A stretch of 58,943 nucleotides of DNA from Flavobacteriales bacterium (lineage in GTDB: Bacteria; Bacteroidota; Bacteroidia; Flavobacteriales_F; PHOS-HE28), in the NCBI GenBank assembly GCA_018057455.1, contig JAGPDT010000010.1:1-58943 (forward strand). Reading direction: 5' to 3'. Under the pieces are notes generated by a model. It was not told where the DNA came from. It was given only the letters and a program-made list of their open reading frames with translations, and searched no databases. The position numbers were made by a program, and so were the translations under genes. How positions within the stretch are numbered: position 1 is the stretch's first letter; each line of letters opens with the position of its first letter. Shown in pieces: positions 36,256-46,708 of the stretch.

Positions 36256-36687
36256 TCAGGCGGGTTGGTCGTAGGGTGGTTGATGTTTGGAGAAGTGGCG
36301 CACCGCACGATGGAAGAGTGCGGTGACAAAGATGCGGAAGGAGAGCGCGACCACTGTGCGCGGCTCATAGGGCAGGCCCCGGCGCACATGCAGGAAAAAG
36401 CCGATGGCGGCCACGGCCAGCAAGGCCAAGGCCAGCAGCAACGGGAACGGCGCCCATGTGCGCTGTTGGTAAAGCCCGATGGCACCGGCGATGTAAAGTG
36501 CACCCGACAAGATGCTCATCCAGAGTACCAACGGCACCACGTGGCCGGCCTGGTTCCCGGCACCGGCGAAATTGAGGAGCACGGCGCTGCCGGAAGCCAC
36601 GGTGAGCAGGCCGATCAAGCCCAAGACCCAAGCCACGCCCAGTTTCCGTTGCGGGATTGGTGATCGAAGGTGCTTCGGCCGGGCCAT
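36256..36687 (-). CDS. Small four-helix membrane protein, unknown function
   Basis: 143 residues with hydrophobic segments at about 17-42, 50-70, 78-98 and 115-125; basic N-terminus MARPKHLRSPIPQRK and a His-containing C-terminus (FHRAVRHFSKHQPPYDQ). No family recognised. It is directly upstream of the His-rich lipoprotein (one-base gap), so a joint role in metal handling is the simplest inference. Confidence 0.65.
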   Translation of the reverse strand: MARPKHLRSPIPQRKLGVAWVLGLIGLLTVASGSAVLLNFAGAGNQAGHVVPLVLWMSILSGALYIAGAIGLYQQRTWAPFPLLLALALLAVAAIGFFLHVRRGLPYEPRTVVALSFRIFVTALFHRAVRHFSKHQPPYDQPA

Positions 36688-36708
36688 GATGGCTGTTTGC
36701 TGGCGGGC

Positions 36709-38316
36709 TCAGTGGCGTGTGACAGGGGCACCTGGTCCGGTTGCATGCCCCGTGGCACCGGCACCGGCTGCATCGGCCAGGTCCTGGCACCAATGGGCCC
36801 CCACGTTCTGCCGTTGCTCCAAGGCGGAAGCGGCTATGGCGCCGGATACCTGGGCCATATCGCGCACCTGGGCCCATGCCCAAGCAGGCCGGTGGGCGGC
36901 CAAAGCACGGTGGCAGGCGGCCTCCATGGCGGCCAGCCGTTGTTGTGCCAGTTGCAGGCCTGCGGTGGTACGGAGGATGCCCACCTGTGCGGTCATCAGG
37001 TCCTTGATCTCTTGGATCAGCTGATCGGCTAACGGAGCAATGCCTTGCATGGTGAAGTGGCGCCCGGACCCGGGTCCACGTTCCCCAACCGGTTGGTGCA
37101 GCTTTCGCGCCGCCATGGCTTCAGCCGCGCGGCGCGGCATCACCAAGGCCTCAAGCAGGGAGTTGGACGCCAGCCGGTCGGCGCCGTGCAAGCCGCTGCT
37201 GGCGCATTCGCCCAAGGCGAAGAGGCCGTGCAAGGCGGTTTCACCGTGGTCATCAGTGCGTATGCCGCCGCAGGCATAGTGGGCGGCGGGCATCACGGGA
37301 ATGGGGTCGCGGCCGGCCACAATTCCGCGCTGGCCGCAGGTGTTGGCGATATTGGGGAAATGGCGGCCGAAGGCCTCCACGCCAATGGGCGCGGTATCCA
37401 GCCACACATGGGGGTGCCCGGTGCCCTGGATGGCGCGGTGGATGGCGCGGGCCACCACATTGCGCGGGGCCAGGTCGCCTTTGGGGTGCTGCCCTTGCAT
37501 GAGCGGTGCACCATCGGGGTGGAGCAGGCGTGCACCGGCGCCGCGCACGGCCTCGCTGATGAGGAAGGTGGGGCCGTTGGCGGGGTCGTACAGCGCGGTG
37601 GGATGGAACTGCACAAAGGCCATGTCGCGCAGGGGTACGCCGGCGCGGATGGCCATGGCAATGCCGTCGCCGGTGGCCGCTGCGGGGTTGGTGGTGTGGC
37701 GGTATACCTGGCCCAGCCCGCCGGTGGCCAATACGACGGCAGCGGCGGAATACAGGCTTACCTCGCCGGTACGGATGTCCAATGCCTTGAGGCCGGTGCA
37801 TCGCCTCAGGTCGCCCTCGCCATGCATCAGCAGGTCCAAGGCGCACTGGTGCTCGAGCACCCGGATGCGGGGATCGCATGCCACGCGCTGGTGGAGCACA
37901 CGCACGATCTCGGCCCCGGTGGTATCGCGGTGGTGCACCACACGCGCCTGTGAATGGCCACCCTCGCGGGCCAGTTGCAGGCGGCCTTGTGCATCGGCAT
38001 CGAAGCGGGCGCCGGCGCCCACCAGGCGGGCTATGCTGGCCGGGCCTTCCTCCACGATCAAGCGCACCACGTGCGGGTCGCAGCGGCCGGCGCCCACCGC
38101 CAGGGTGTCCTGTACGTGTTCTTCCACGGAATCCTCCGGCAGCACCACGGCGGCCACGCCGCCTTGGGCCAAGTAGGAATTGCTGGCTTCCACGGGGGCC
38201 TTGGTGAACAACAGGATGCGCACCTCCGGCCCGGCCAGGTCGGCGAGGCGTTCTGCGAAGGCCATGCCTGCAATGCCGCCGCCCACCACGATCACGTCCT
38301 TCTCCATGGCGTCCAT
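36709..38316 (-). CDS. nadB: L-aspartate oxidase
   Basis: 535 residues; FAD enzyme oxidising L-Asp to iminoaspartate for NAD synthesis. FAD motif VIVVGGGIAGMAFA, flavin/substrate motifs SNSYLAQGGVAAV, LATGGLGQVYRHTTNP, FVQFHPTALYD, AHYACGGIRTD and DRLASNSLLEALV are all typical of NadB. It starts 7 nt after the nadA stop (ATG 38316; a second ATG at 38307 is equally possible). Together with nadA it makes quinolinate. Confidence 0.95.
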   Translation of the reverse strand: MDAMEKDVIVVGGGIAGMAFAERLADLAGPEVRILLFTKAPVEASNSYLAQGGVAAVVLPEDSVEEHVQDTLAVGAGRCDPHVVRLIVEEGPASIARLVGAGARFDADAQGRLQLAREGGHSQARVVHHRDTTGAEIVRVLHQRVACDPRIRVLEHQCALDLLMHGEGDLRRCTGLKALDIRTGEVSLYSAAAVVLATGGLGQVYRHTTNPAAATGDGIAMAIRAGVPLRDMAFVQFHPTALYDPANGPTFLISEAVRGAGARLLHPDGAPLMQGQHPKGDLAPRNVVARAIHRAIQGTGHPHVWLDTAPIGVEAFGRHFPNIANTCGQRGIVAGRDPIPVMPAAHYACGGIRTDDHGETALHGLFALGECASSGLHGADRLASNSLLEALVMPRRAAEAMAARKLHQPVGERGPGSGRHFTMQGIAPLADQLIQEIKDLMTAQVGILRTTAGLQLAQQRLAAMEAACHRALAAHRPAWAWAQVRDMAQVSGAIAASALEQRQNVGAHWCQDLADAAGAGATGHATGPGAPVTRH

Positions 38317-38323
38317 CGGGGAG

Positions 38324-39304
<981 letters not shown>

Positions 39305-39471
39305 GGCAACAAAGGTCACCCTCATCCCCACCCTGCAAGCTGACGTTCATCAGCCCCGACCAACGGTGGCCGGCCCGTGCCGCATCCTCTTGCTCCCTTG
39401 CTTCCTTTTCGTCCCCTTCCACGTGTCCTCTTCTTGCCTCCCTTACCTTCCATTCCCGCCATACGTTCGCC

Positions 39472-39479
39472 CCCCTCCA
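39472..39479 (+). promoter_or_regulatory. Candidate -7 box for the NRDE gene
   Basis: Reads TACGTTCG, 48 nt before the ATG TGC start at 39528. Confidence 0.35.
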
Positions 39480-39527
39480 TGGCTCCGGCACCACCCAAAC
39501 ACCGTATCCATGGGATACCTTTATGAC

Positions 39528-40256
39528 ATGTGCCTGATTGCGCTGGCTTACAAGGTTCACCCGCACTTTCCGCTGATCGTGGCCGCCAACCGTGATGAGT
39601 TCCTGGACCGCCCTGCGGAGCCTGCACGGTTTTGGCCGGAAAGCCCCCACCTGCTGGCCGGGCGCGACCTGCAAGCCGGTGGCACTTGGCTGGGCGTCAC
39701 GCGTGCGGGGCGCTTTGCCGCGATCACCAACCACCGCGACATGCGGCGCCCCCACGCACCAGGCCCATCGCGGGGGCTGTTGGTGAAGCACGCCTTGGAG
39801 CAGGGTGTAAATACCAGCTCAACCGCGGCTTTCGCGGGCTTCAACCTGATCTACGGAACGGTGGACCACCTGCACTACCACAACAACATACAACCAGCCT
39901 CCACCCCGCTGGCACCGGGCATCCACAGCCTTAGCAATGCCTTCCTCAACACCCCATGGCCGAAGGTGGAGAAGGCGCGGCGGGCCATGGAAGCGTTGGT
40001 GGGCCGGCCGGACAACCATTTGGAAGAAGGCCTTTTCGCCTTGCTGGCCGATGAAGCCCGGGCTGGCGATGACCAACTGCCGGATACGGGACTGCTGCTG
40101 GAACAGGAACGCGCGGCCTCGTCCATCTTCATCCGCTCCCCGCACTACGGCACGCGTTGCAGCACGGTGCTGCTGGTGGATGCCCATGGGGCCGTTCACT
40201 TTGCCGAGCGCACGGTGGGCGGCCAATGGGTCACCGAGGACTTCCGGATGCGGTGA
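39528..40256 (+). CDS. NRDE/TANGO2-family protein
   Basis: About 242 residues starting MCLIALAYKVHP; the family carries a conserved Cys at position 2 and the NRDE motif, seen here as AANRDEFLDRP, which suggests an Ntn-hydrolase-like fold whose N-terminal Cys acts after Met removal. I therefore choose the ATG at 39528 over one six codons upstream. Other family motifs: AGRDLQAGGTWLGVTR, SRGLLVKHAL, GIHSLSNAFLNTPWPK. Function in bacteria is not established. Confidence 0.9.
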   Translation: MCLIALAYKVHPHFPLIVAANRDEFLDRPAEPARFWPESPHLLAGRDLQAGGTWLGVTRAGRFAAITNHRDMRRPHAPGPSRGLLVKHALEQGVNTSSTAAFAGFNLIYGTVDHLHYHNNIQPASTPLAPGIHSLSNAFLNTPWPKVEKARRAMEALVGRPDNHLEEGLFALLADEARAGDDQLPDTGLLLEQERAASSIFIRSPHYGTRCSTVLLVDAHGAVHFAERTVGGQWVTEDFRMR

Positions 40257-40279
40257 ACGGGAAAAAATCAAGCCGTGGC

Positions 40280-40310
40280 TTGGTACGATCCTTGCCAACG
40301 ACCAAATTTG
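40280..40310 (+). promoter_or_regulatory. Possible promoter of the glycosidase-like lipoprotein gene
   Basis: TTG (40280-40282), 20-nt spacer, CAAATTTG (40303-40310), which matches TAnnTTTG except for its first base. The ATG at 40371 is 60 nt downstream. Confidence 0.4.
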
Positions 40311-40370
40311 TTGCAAGCAAACGCGGGCACCCGCCCCTTGACGCAGCCCCACAAACCAAAAGGCACCCTG

Positions 40371-41504
40371 ATGATCAGCAGCATGCTTCACCTGTCCCGG
40401 ATCCTCCCCATTGGCCTGCTGGCCTGCACGGCCATGGCCTGTGCCAACATGAACACGCCCGCCCAGCAACCTGCACCACCCACGGCCTCCACCTCCATGG
40501 AAGCCCCGCCGCCGCCGCCAGCACCGCCCGCTCCCCCAACCTCCGGCACCACCACCCAAACGGTACCGGCCACGACCAAACAAGCCAGCGACCGGCCCAT
40601 CTTCGGTTTCAACGCCAAAGGCAACGTGGACGTGGACATGCAGACCAGCTATGCCGACGACTACCTCGCGCGCATCACCGCGCCGGGTGCCAAGGCCAAC
40701 TTGGCGATCCGCGTTACCGGCGGCACCGTGTCCCAAACCACCAAAGGCACCGACTGGACCGACCACGCCATCGGCAAATGGGCGGCCTTGCAGCAGAAAC
40801 ATGGCTTCCGCCTGATCTACGTGGTGAACGGCAACGAGGCGCCCGCCGCACAAGCTGCCACCATCCAGCGGTGGATGGATGCCGGGGCCAACTTCGACTT
40901 CATCGAAATGATGAACGAATACTACCTGCCCAAGTTCGACAAGGGCGAGACCCAGCATGGCGAGGTGACCCGCAGGGTGACCCCGGAGATTTACGTGAAC
41001 GAGATCCTGCCCGCCTTCTGGAAAGAGCTGGACCGTTTCCAGCTGCCCTACTACGTGATCTTCGCACCCTCCCGTGAAGGTACCGGTGCGCAAGACCGCA
41101 TGGAAAACTGGAACCGCGTGGTGGCCCAGGCCGTGAAGAAGACCTACGCCGACCGCGACCTCAACGCCACCATCCACCTCTACGCGCGCAACGTGGCGGG
41201 CATCGGCCAATTCGACTATGACCAGATAGACCGCTTGCGGGCCCTGCTGCCCCACGGCCGGCACATTGCGGTCACCGAAGCCGGCTTCCTGGACAAGGAG
41301 GCCGACATGAACAACGTAGGCCCGCAGATCCGCAGCTACTACCACAACATCCTCCAGCACCTCCATGCAGGCGATTATTTGCTGGACCAAGTGCTCTACA
41401 ACCCTTCCAAGGGCAAGAACCCCGGCAACCTCAGCCCCCATCGCCAAGGCATTACACCCAAGGGCCAGGCCGTGCTTCAGTTCATCAATAACAACTACCA
41501 GTAG
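40371..41504 (+). CDS. Lipoprotein with TIM-barrel glycosidase-like features
   Basis: About 377 residues. Lipoprotein signal MISSMLHLSRILPIGLLACTAMAC, a proline-rich linker (PPPPPAPPAPPTSGTT), and a domain with an Asn-Glu pair (FIEMMNEYYLPKF) and a later Glu at a strand end (HIAVTEAGFLD). In clan-A glycoside hydrolases the acid/base Glu follows Asn on strand 4 and the nucleophile Glu ends strand 7, so this protein may be one. No family is recognised with confidence; the ligand could be a surface polysaccharide or peptidoglycan. Confidence 0.6.
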   Translation: MISSMLHLSRILPIGLLACTAMACANMNTPAQQPAPPTASTSMEAPPPPPAPPAPPTSGTTTQTVPATTKQASDRPIFGFNAKGNVDVDMQTSYADDYLARITAPGAKANLAIRVTGGTVSQTTKGTDWTDHAIGKWAALQQKHGFRLIYVVNGNEAPAAQAATIQRWMDAGANFDFIEMMNEYYLPKFDKGETQHGEVTRRVTPEIYVNEILPAFWKELDRFQLPYYVIFAPSREGTGAQDRMENWNRVVAQAVKKTYADRDLNATIHLYARNVAGIGQFDYDQIDRLRALLPHGRHIAVTEAGFLDKEADMNNVGPQIRSYYHNILQHLHAGDYLLDQVLYNPSKGKNPGNLSPHRQGITPKGQAVLQFINNNYQ

Positions 41505-41832
41505 GTTCACCTCAGCCGAAGACCTGGAAGCGGCGACCTCGGGCGAAAACCGTGGTGCAACAAACCGTACCGCCGTGCCTGGCCGTACCGGACGGAAGCC
41601 GAAGTACCTCCGTCGGGGACACCTCGGCATCAGCGCCATGCAAACGGAGCCTACCGCCCTTTCCGGTAGGACCAGGTGCGGCAGCCCGTTTGGATCGGGG
41701 ATGGACACCGGATGATGGAGCGCTGTCGCCCGATTCCCGCGCCACATGCCCCACCGATTCCCCAACGCCATCCATGGGTTGGCGTGCTGGTGCCCAATGG
41801 GGGGTAAATTGGCAGCCCCAACCACTCGCCCC
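41505..41832. other. Gap without recognised gene before the Asp-box protein
   Basis: 328 nt. Contains a 7-bp hairpin (CCTACCG, loop, CGGTAGG) at 41650-41670 with no U-run, and a possible promoter at 41779-41812. Nothing else recognised. Confidence 0.5.
41779..41812 (+). promoter_or_regulatory. Possible promoter of the Asp-box protein gene
   Basis: TTG (41779-41781), 23-nt spacer, TAAATTGG (41805-41812), one base off TAnnTTTG; 20 nt before the ATG at 41833. Confidence 0.3.
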
Positions 41833-44361
41833 ATGCGCCCCTTGCTGCTCACCAGCTCCGTGCTCCTCGCTGCCATGCTGTACACGCCCCGGTGCCATGG
41901 CCAGCATTGGGTAAACCTGCTGCTTGACGGCGAAACGCCACTGCCCCAGGTGAAGGCGTCCTTCGATTCGGCCTGGGCCGGGCGGGCCTATGAGCGCAGC
42001 AAGGGCTGGAAACAGTTCAACCGGTGGTATTGGTTCATGGACCAACGCACCTGGCCCAGCGGGGAGCGCCCCAGCCAGGCCGTGTTTGCACAAGCCATGG
42101 CCGATGTGGCCCACCTGCGGCGCCAAGCTCCAACCGGATCGCGCAGCGAAGCCAACTGGCAACCCTTGGGTCCGCTGGCTTGGAACACCACCTCTTACAA
42201 CCCGGGCAACGGCCGGGTGAACGCCGTGGCCATGGACCCCACCGACCCCGATGTGCTCTATGCGGGCACGCCCGCCGCAGGGCTGTGGAAGAGCACCGAT
42301 GGCGGCGACACCTGGCAATCCCTCTTCACCGACCTGCCCTCCATGGGTGTCTCCAGCATCGTGGTGCACCCCACGGCCCCCTCCGTGGTGTACATCGCCA
42401 CGGGCGACGGCGACGGCGCCGACACCTACAGCGCAGGGGTGCTCAAAAGCACCGATGGCGGCGCCACCTGGAACAGCACCGGCCTGAGCTGGACGCTGGA
42501 CGAGGCCCGCACCACCCGCTGCCTGCGCATGGCCCCTACCGATCCGCAGCGCATGCTCTGCGCGGCCAACAACGGCCTCTTGCTCACCACCGATGGCGGC
42601 GACAGCTGGGCCCAGGTGCGCACCGGCAACTTCAGCGACGTGGAGTTCCAGCCCGGCAACGATTCCATCGTGTACGCCAGCGCCCTCACCTTCAACCGCA
42701 GCACCAACGGCGGCGCCACCTTCTCCGTGCCCCCTGCCAACGGGCTGCCCTCCGGCGGCAACATTGGCCGCATGGCCATCGCCGTTTCACCCAGCCAACC
42801 CCAATGGGTGTATGTGCTGTGCAGCAATGATGTGGACAACGGATTCCTGGGCCTGTACCGCAGCACCAACGGCGGCCTCACCTTCACCCTGCAGTCCAAC
42901 GCCCCCAACATTTTCGGCTACGAAACCGATGGCAGCGATACCGGCGGGCAGGCCTGGTACGATATGGCCCTGGCCGTGGACCCCGAAGACGCCTCCACCG
43001 TGTACGCCGGTGGTGTGAACGTGTGGAAGAGCACCAATGCCGGCCAAAGTTGGGACATCAAGGCCCACTGGGTGTTTCCCTCGGACATCGGCTACACCCA
43101 TGCCGACATCCACACCTTGGCCTTCCTCAATGGCCACTTGTTCTGCGGCTCCGATGGCGGTCTCTATGCCAGCGCCAATGGTGCCGAGGATTGGACCGAC
43201 CTCAGCGCCGGGCTCAACATCACCCAGTTCTACCGCCTGGGCGGCTCCGAACTGCTGCCCTACAAATTCATGGCCGGTGCGCAGGACAATGGCACCAACC
43301 GCCTGGTGAACGGCAACTGGACGCACGTTTACGGAGCCGATGGCATGGAGGCCGCCATTGACCCGGGGGAGCCGCAGATCGTGTACGGCTCTTCGCAGAA
43401 CGGCGGCCTGCTGCGCTCGTTCAACAACGGGCAGGACTGGGACTACATCGGTGGCAACGTATGGGAAGACGGTCCATGGGTCACGCCCTTTCTGATCGAT
43501 CCCAACAACACCACGCACCTGCTGGCCGGATACAGGAACATCTGGTCCTCGTGGGACCGCGGGGATAATTGGGAGATGCTCACCAACTGGAACCAGGACC
43601 TGGGCGTGCGCTGCATCGCCATGGCCCCCTCCAACAGCGAGGTGATCTATGCGGCCCGGCAGGACCTCATGCAGCACAGCCTCAACGGGGGCCTAAGCTG
43701 GACCAACATCCTCAACGGGCTGCCCCAGCTCACCCCCACCTCCTTCGCGGTGGACCCCGAAGACCCCTTGCATGTATACGTCTCGTTCTCCGGCAGTGAG
43801 GCCGGCGAGAAAGTATATGCCAGCACCAACGGTGGCCTCAGTTGGGCCAACCACAGCATGAACCTGCCCAACGTGCCGGTGAACTCGGTGGTGTACGAAC
43901 CGGGCACCGACGATGGCCTGTACGTGGGCACGGACATGGGCGTGTTCTACACCAACAACACGTTCACGGACTGGCAACCCTTCGGCCAAGGTTTGCCCAA
44001 TGTGGTTGTCAATGAGCTGGAGGTGAACCTCAACGCAGGCAAGCTCCGGGCGGCCACCTACGGCCGTGGGCTGTGGGAGAGTGACCTGTTCACCTCCATT
44101 GTGGGCCTGGCATTTGCGGGCACCGGAGCGCCACCGCGGTTGGTGCCCTTGGACCAAGACGGCCGCTTTGCATGGGTGCCTGGTGCCGCCATGCCTTACA
44201 CCGGCGCCCGGGTGCTGGATGCCTTGGGCCGCACAGTTCGTTCCTACCACTGGGGCATAGCACCACCGCCCGTGGTGGACCTCAGCGCCAACGCCCCCGG
44301 CGTTTACTTGGTTGAACTCACCAATGGGCGCCAGGCATGGACCCTACGCGTGGTGCGTTGA
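41833..44361 (+). CDS. Secreted BNR/Asp-box beta-propeller protein with T9SS tail
   Basis: About 842 residues: signal peptide MRPLLLTSSVLLAAMLYTPRCHGQ, then about twelve Asp-box (S/T-x-D/N-x-G-x-T-W/F) repeats, for example WKSTDGGDTWQ, LKSTDGGATWN, YRSTNGGLTFT, WKSTNAGQSWD, QHSLNGGLSWT, YASTNGGLSWA. These build sialidase/sortilin-like propellers that bind carbohydrate or protein. The last 80 residues (VLDALGRTVRSYHW to WTLRVVR) form a T9SS sorting tail, so it is exported and held at the surface. Enzyme activity cannot be inferred. Confidence 0.87.
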   Translation: MRPLLLTSSVLLAAMLYTPRCHGQHWVNLLLDGETPLPQVKASFDSAWAGRAYERSKGWKQFNRWYWFMDQRTWPSGERPSQAVFAQAMADVAHLRRQAPTGSRSEANWQPLGPLAWNTTSYNPGNGRVNAVAMDPTDPDVLYAGTPAAGLWKSTDGGDTWQSLFTDLPSMGVSSIVVHPTAPSVVYIATGDGDGADTYSAGVLKSTDGGATWNSTGLSWTLDEARTTRCLRMAPTDPQRMLCAANNGLLLTTDGGDSWAQVRTGNFSDVEFQPGNDSIVYASALTFNRSTNGGATFSVPPANGLPSGGNIGRMAIAVSPSQPQWVYVLCSNDVDNGFLGLYRSTNGGLTFTLQSNAPNIFGYETDGSDTGGQAWYDMALAVDPEDASTVYAGGVNVWKSTNAGQSWDIKAHWVFPSDIGYTHADIHTLAFLNGHLFCGSDGGLYASANGAEDWTDLSAGLNITQFYRLGGSELLPYKFMAGAQDNGTNRLVNGNWTHVYGADGMEAAIDPGEPQIVYGSSQNGGLLRSFNNGQDWDYIGGNVWEDGPWVTPFLIDPNNTTHLLAGYRNIWSSWDRGDNWEMLTNWNQDLGVRCIAMAPSNSEVIYAARQDLMQHSLNGGLSWTNILNGLPQLTPTSFAVDPEDPLHVYVSFSGSEAGEKVYASTNGGLSWANHSMNLPNVPVNSVVYEPGTDDGLYVGTDMGVFYTNNTFTDWQPFGQGLPNVVVNELEVNLNAGKLRAATYGRGLWESDLFTSIVGLAFAGTGAPPRLVPLDQDGRFAWVPGAAMPYTGARVLDALGRTVRSYHWGIAPPPVVDLSANAPGVYLVELTNGRQAWTLRVVR

Positions 44362-44559
44362 CCGCCCCCACCGAAGGCATGGCGAAGGCCTGCGTGGTTG
44401 ACAGGCCCTGCACCCTGCTTGCGAGGTGGCGTGCATGCAACGACGCCGAAGCAAGTTCAGGTCGGGCCCAGGCCCCCCCGGAAAAATCGACCCCGCGGGA
44501 GCAACCGGGCGGAGCCGTACGTCGGTCTTGCCTGTTGTCCCTGTCCTGGCCGCAAGGGT

Positions 44560-46635
44560 TCAGCGGCCGGCGATGAAGGTGACCGTGCCACGCCGTTCCA
44601 CGGTCTTGCCGGCGCCATTGCGGAAGGAGCAGTACCAAGCGTACACACCCAGCGGCACAACCGTACCGTTCACGCGTCCGTCCCATGCCTGGTGCAGGTC
44701 CGTGGTGGACCAGATCTGCTGGCCCCAACGGTTGAAGATGGCGAACTCGAATCCACCTGCATCGGCATAAGCCAGCACCGGCTTGAAGGTGTTGTTGTAG
44801 CCGCCTTCGATGAAAGCGTTGGGCACCCACAGCTCCTCCTGCTGCACGGCACAGGCGGTGTTGCTGGTGCTGGATGCATTGATGCCCGCAGGATTGCCGG
44901 CTTCCAGGGCCTCCACGTAGTAGCAGAACCGGCCCGGCGATTGCCACAAGTCCTGCACATCGTCCCGGAAGCTCCATTGGCCGGCGGTGGTGGTGGCCAC
45001 CAGTTGAAAGGGTTCATCGGCCCCGCTGCGGTAGACGTTGTAGCCCGCCACGGTACCGGCCCATTGCACGTAGCCGTTCCACTGCAGGTGGTTGGTGCCG
45101 TCCAGTTGCGGCGTAACGGTGAGCAGGATTGAATTGCCGATGTTGCTGGTGACCACGGTGTTGCCGCAGCTATCTTCCACCAGCACACGATAGGTGTAGC
45201 TGCGGGCGGCAGGATCGGCATCGGCATCGGTGAAGAACACCGTGGGGGCGGTGCCGGGCATGGCCGTGGCCACCGCTTGCCATGGCAGTCCGTTGTGGCT
45301 GCGCTCCAGCACCAGGCGGCGGGTATGGCCGGTGAGGTCCAGGCTGTCGATCACCAGCACGGTGTTGTCGGCCTCCACGGTGGCCGTTCGCAGGTAGTTC
45401 CACTGGGGCACCGGCGGGTAGGCGGTGGTGCGGCAGTGCAGGTTGCTCAGCGCTTCAAGCAGGCCCACGGCCTTGGCCACGAAACAATATTGCCGACCGG
45501 GCACCACGCCGGTGAGCAGGTGCTGGTGGTCTGCGGGGTCCATCAAGGCCACCAGGCTCAGCGGGCCGGCATGGTCCATTTGCAGGTACAGTTCATAGTG
45601 GTCCACGGGCCAGCCGGAATAATCGGTGCGCTCCACCAGCAGGGTACCGGCGCATCGGTCGTAGGTGGTGGTGAGGTGCACGGTGGTGTGGGCCGCGGAA
45701 GCCGCACTGGTGTTGGGGCTGGGAGGAATGCCTTTCCAGCAGGTATCAATGGCGGCCACGGTATAGGATTCGGGGCCGGCACCGGCATCGCTCAGCGGCC
45801 AGGTCCAGGTGGTGTTGAACTGGCCATAGAGCGTATCGAGGATCACATTGCCCCCCGGTGTTGAAAGCACGATGATGTACCCATCGGTATCGGCTTCGGG
45901 GCTGGGACTCCACTGCAGCACGGCTTGGTTGGTGGCGGTATCCACGGAGAGGTTCACCATGGTAGGCACCGTGGGCGGGCTGATGTCCTGGAAGAAGGCA
46001 CCATGGGCATTGCTGGTGGATGTGCACCCGCTGGCATCGGGCACGTGCACGCGGAAGGCCAGCGAATCGGCACAGATGGACACCACACGCTGCCAATGGT
46101 GCAGTGTATTGGCCACGCTATCGGCAAGCACCCAGGCGCCCATGGGGTGCTCCAGGTCCACCAAGGACATGGGTGCGGCCGTGGGCAGGGGCGGGTTGTG
46201 CGGCAGGTTCCAGTCCACCACGGAGCTGCCCAAGGGCACACTTTGGGTGACCTGCACGAGGATCGTGGCCAGAGTATCACTGCTGGCCGAGGTGTTGGGC
46301 ACACCCGAGGTGGACACGGTATTCAAGTAATAGAACTGCGGGGCCGCGTTGGCCCCGGCCGCGGCATGGGTATAGGTGACCTGTGTGTAGGTGGGCACCT
46401 GTGCCACCAAGGTGAAGGGCCCGGTGGGGCTGGTGGCGTGGTACACGTCATAGCGGAGGAATACACCGGTGGGGTCGGCCGGGGCCACCCAAGTGAGCAG
46501 CGCTTCGCCGGCGGCCCCCACGGAGGCGCAGCGCAGGCTGGGCGGGTCCAGCACGGCTGCCGGTGCCAGCACCGGCAGCAGCACGACCCCGGCGATCAAC
46601 AGGTTCACGCGCACGTTGCACCAACGCAACTTCAT
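44560..46635 (-). CDS. Fibronectin-III-like surface protein with gliding-motility C-terminal domain
   Basis: About 691 residues. Signal peptide MKLRWCNVRVNLLIAGVVLLPVLAPA (start 46635; further upstream ATGs give no better signal), several fibronectin-III-like beta domains (LRYDVYHATSPTGPFTLVAQ, WSPSPEADTDGYIIVLS, VAGYNVYRSGADEPFQLVA) and a CHU_C/type B T9SS domain at the end (LWVPNAFIEGGYNNTF, FAIFNRWGQQIWST, WDGRVNGTVVPLGVYAW). Likely a secreted adhesin or matrix protein. No gene for a cognate partner is next to it. Confidence 0.82.
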   Translation of the reverse strand: MKLRWCNVRVNLLIAGVVLLPVLAPAAVLDPPSLRCASVGAAGEALLTWVAPADPTGVFLRYDVYHATSPTGPFTLVAQVPTYTQVTYTHAAAGANAAPQFYYLNTVSTSGVPNTSASSDTLATILVQVTQSVPLGSSVVDWNLPHNPPLPTAAPMSLVDLEHPMGAWVLADSVANTLHHWQRVVSICADSLAFRVHVPDASGCTSTSNAHGAFFQDISPPTVPTMVNLSVDTATNQAVLQWSPSPEADTDGYIIVLSTPGGNVILDTLYGQFNTTWTWPLSDAGAGPESYTVAAIDTCWKGIPPSPNTSAASAAHTTVHLTTTYDRCAGTLLVERTDYSGWPVDHYELYLQMDHAGPLSLVALMDPADHQHLLTGVVPGRQYCFVAKAVGLLEALSNLHCRTTAYPPVPQWNYLRTATVEADNTVLVIDSLDLTGHTRRLVLERSHNGLPWQAVATAMPGTAPTVFFTDADADPAARSYTYRVLVEDSCGNTVVTSNIGNSILLTVTPQLDGTNHLQWNGYVQWAGTVAGYNVYRSGADEPFQLVATTTAGQWSFRDDVQDLWQSPGRFCYYVEALEAGNPAGINASSTSNTACAVQQEELWVPNAFIEGGYNNTFKPVLAYADAGGFEFAIFNRWGQQIWSTTDLHQAWDGRVNGTVVPLGVYAWYCSFRNGAGKTVERRGTVTFIAGR

Positions 46636-46708
46636 TCCGATCGGTATACGGTCCATTGACGCGGCCCGGCGTGCGTGGGCATGCCCGGGGAAAAGCCGGT
46701 GGTGGGGG

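Noticed and set aside
41650-41670. CCTACCG/CGGTAGG hairpin as terminator of the lipoprotein gene
   Set aside because: Seven-bp stem without U-run and 145 nt from the stop codon.
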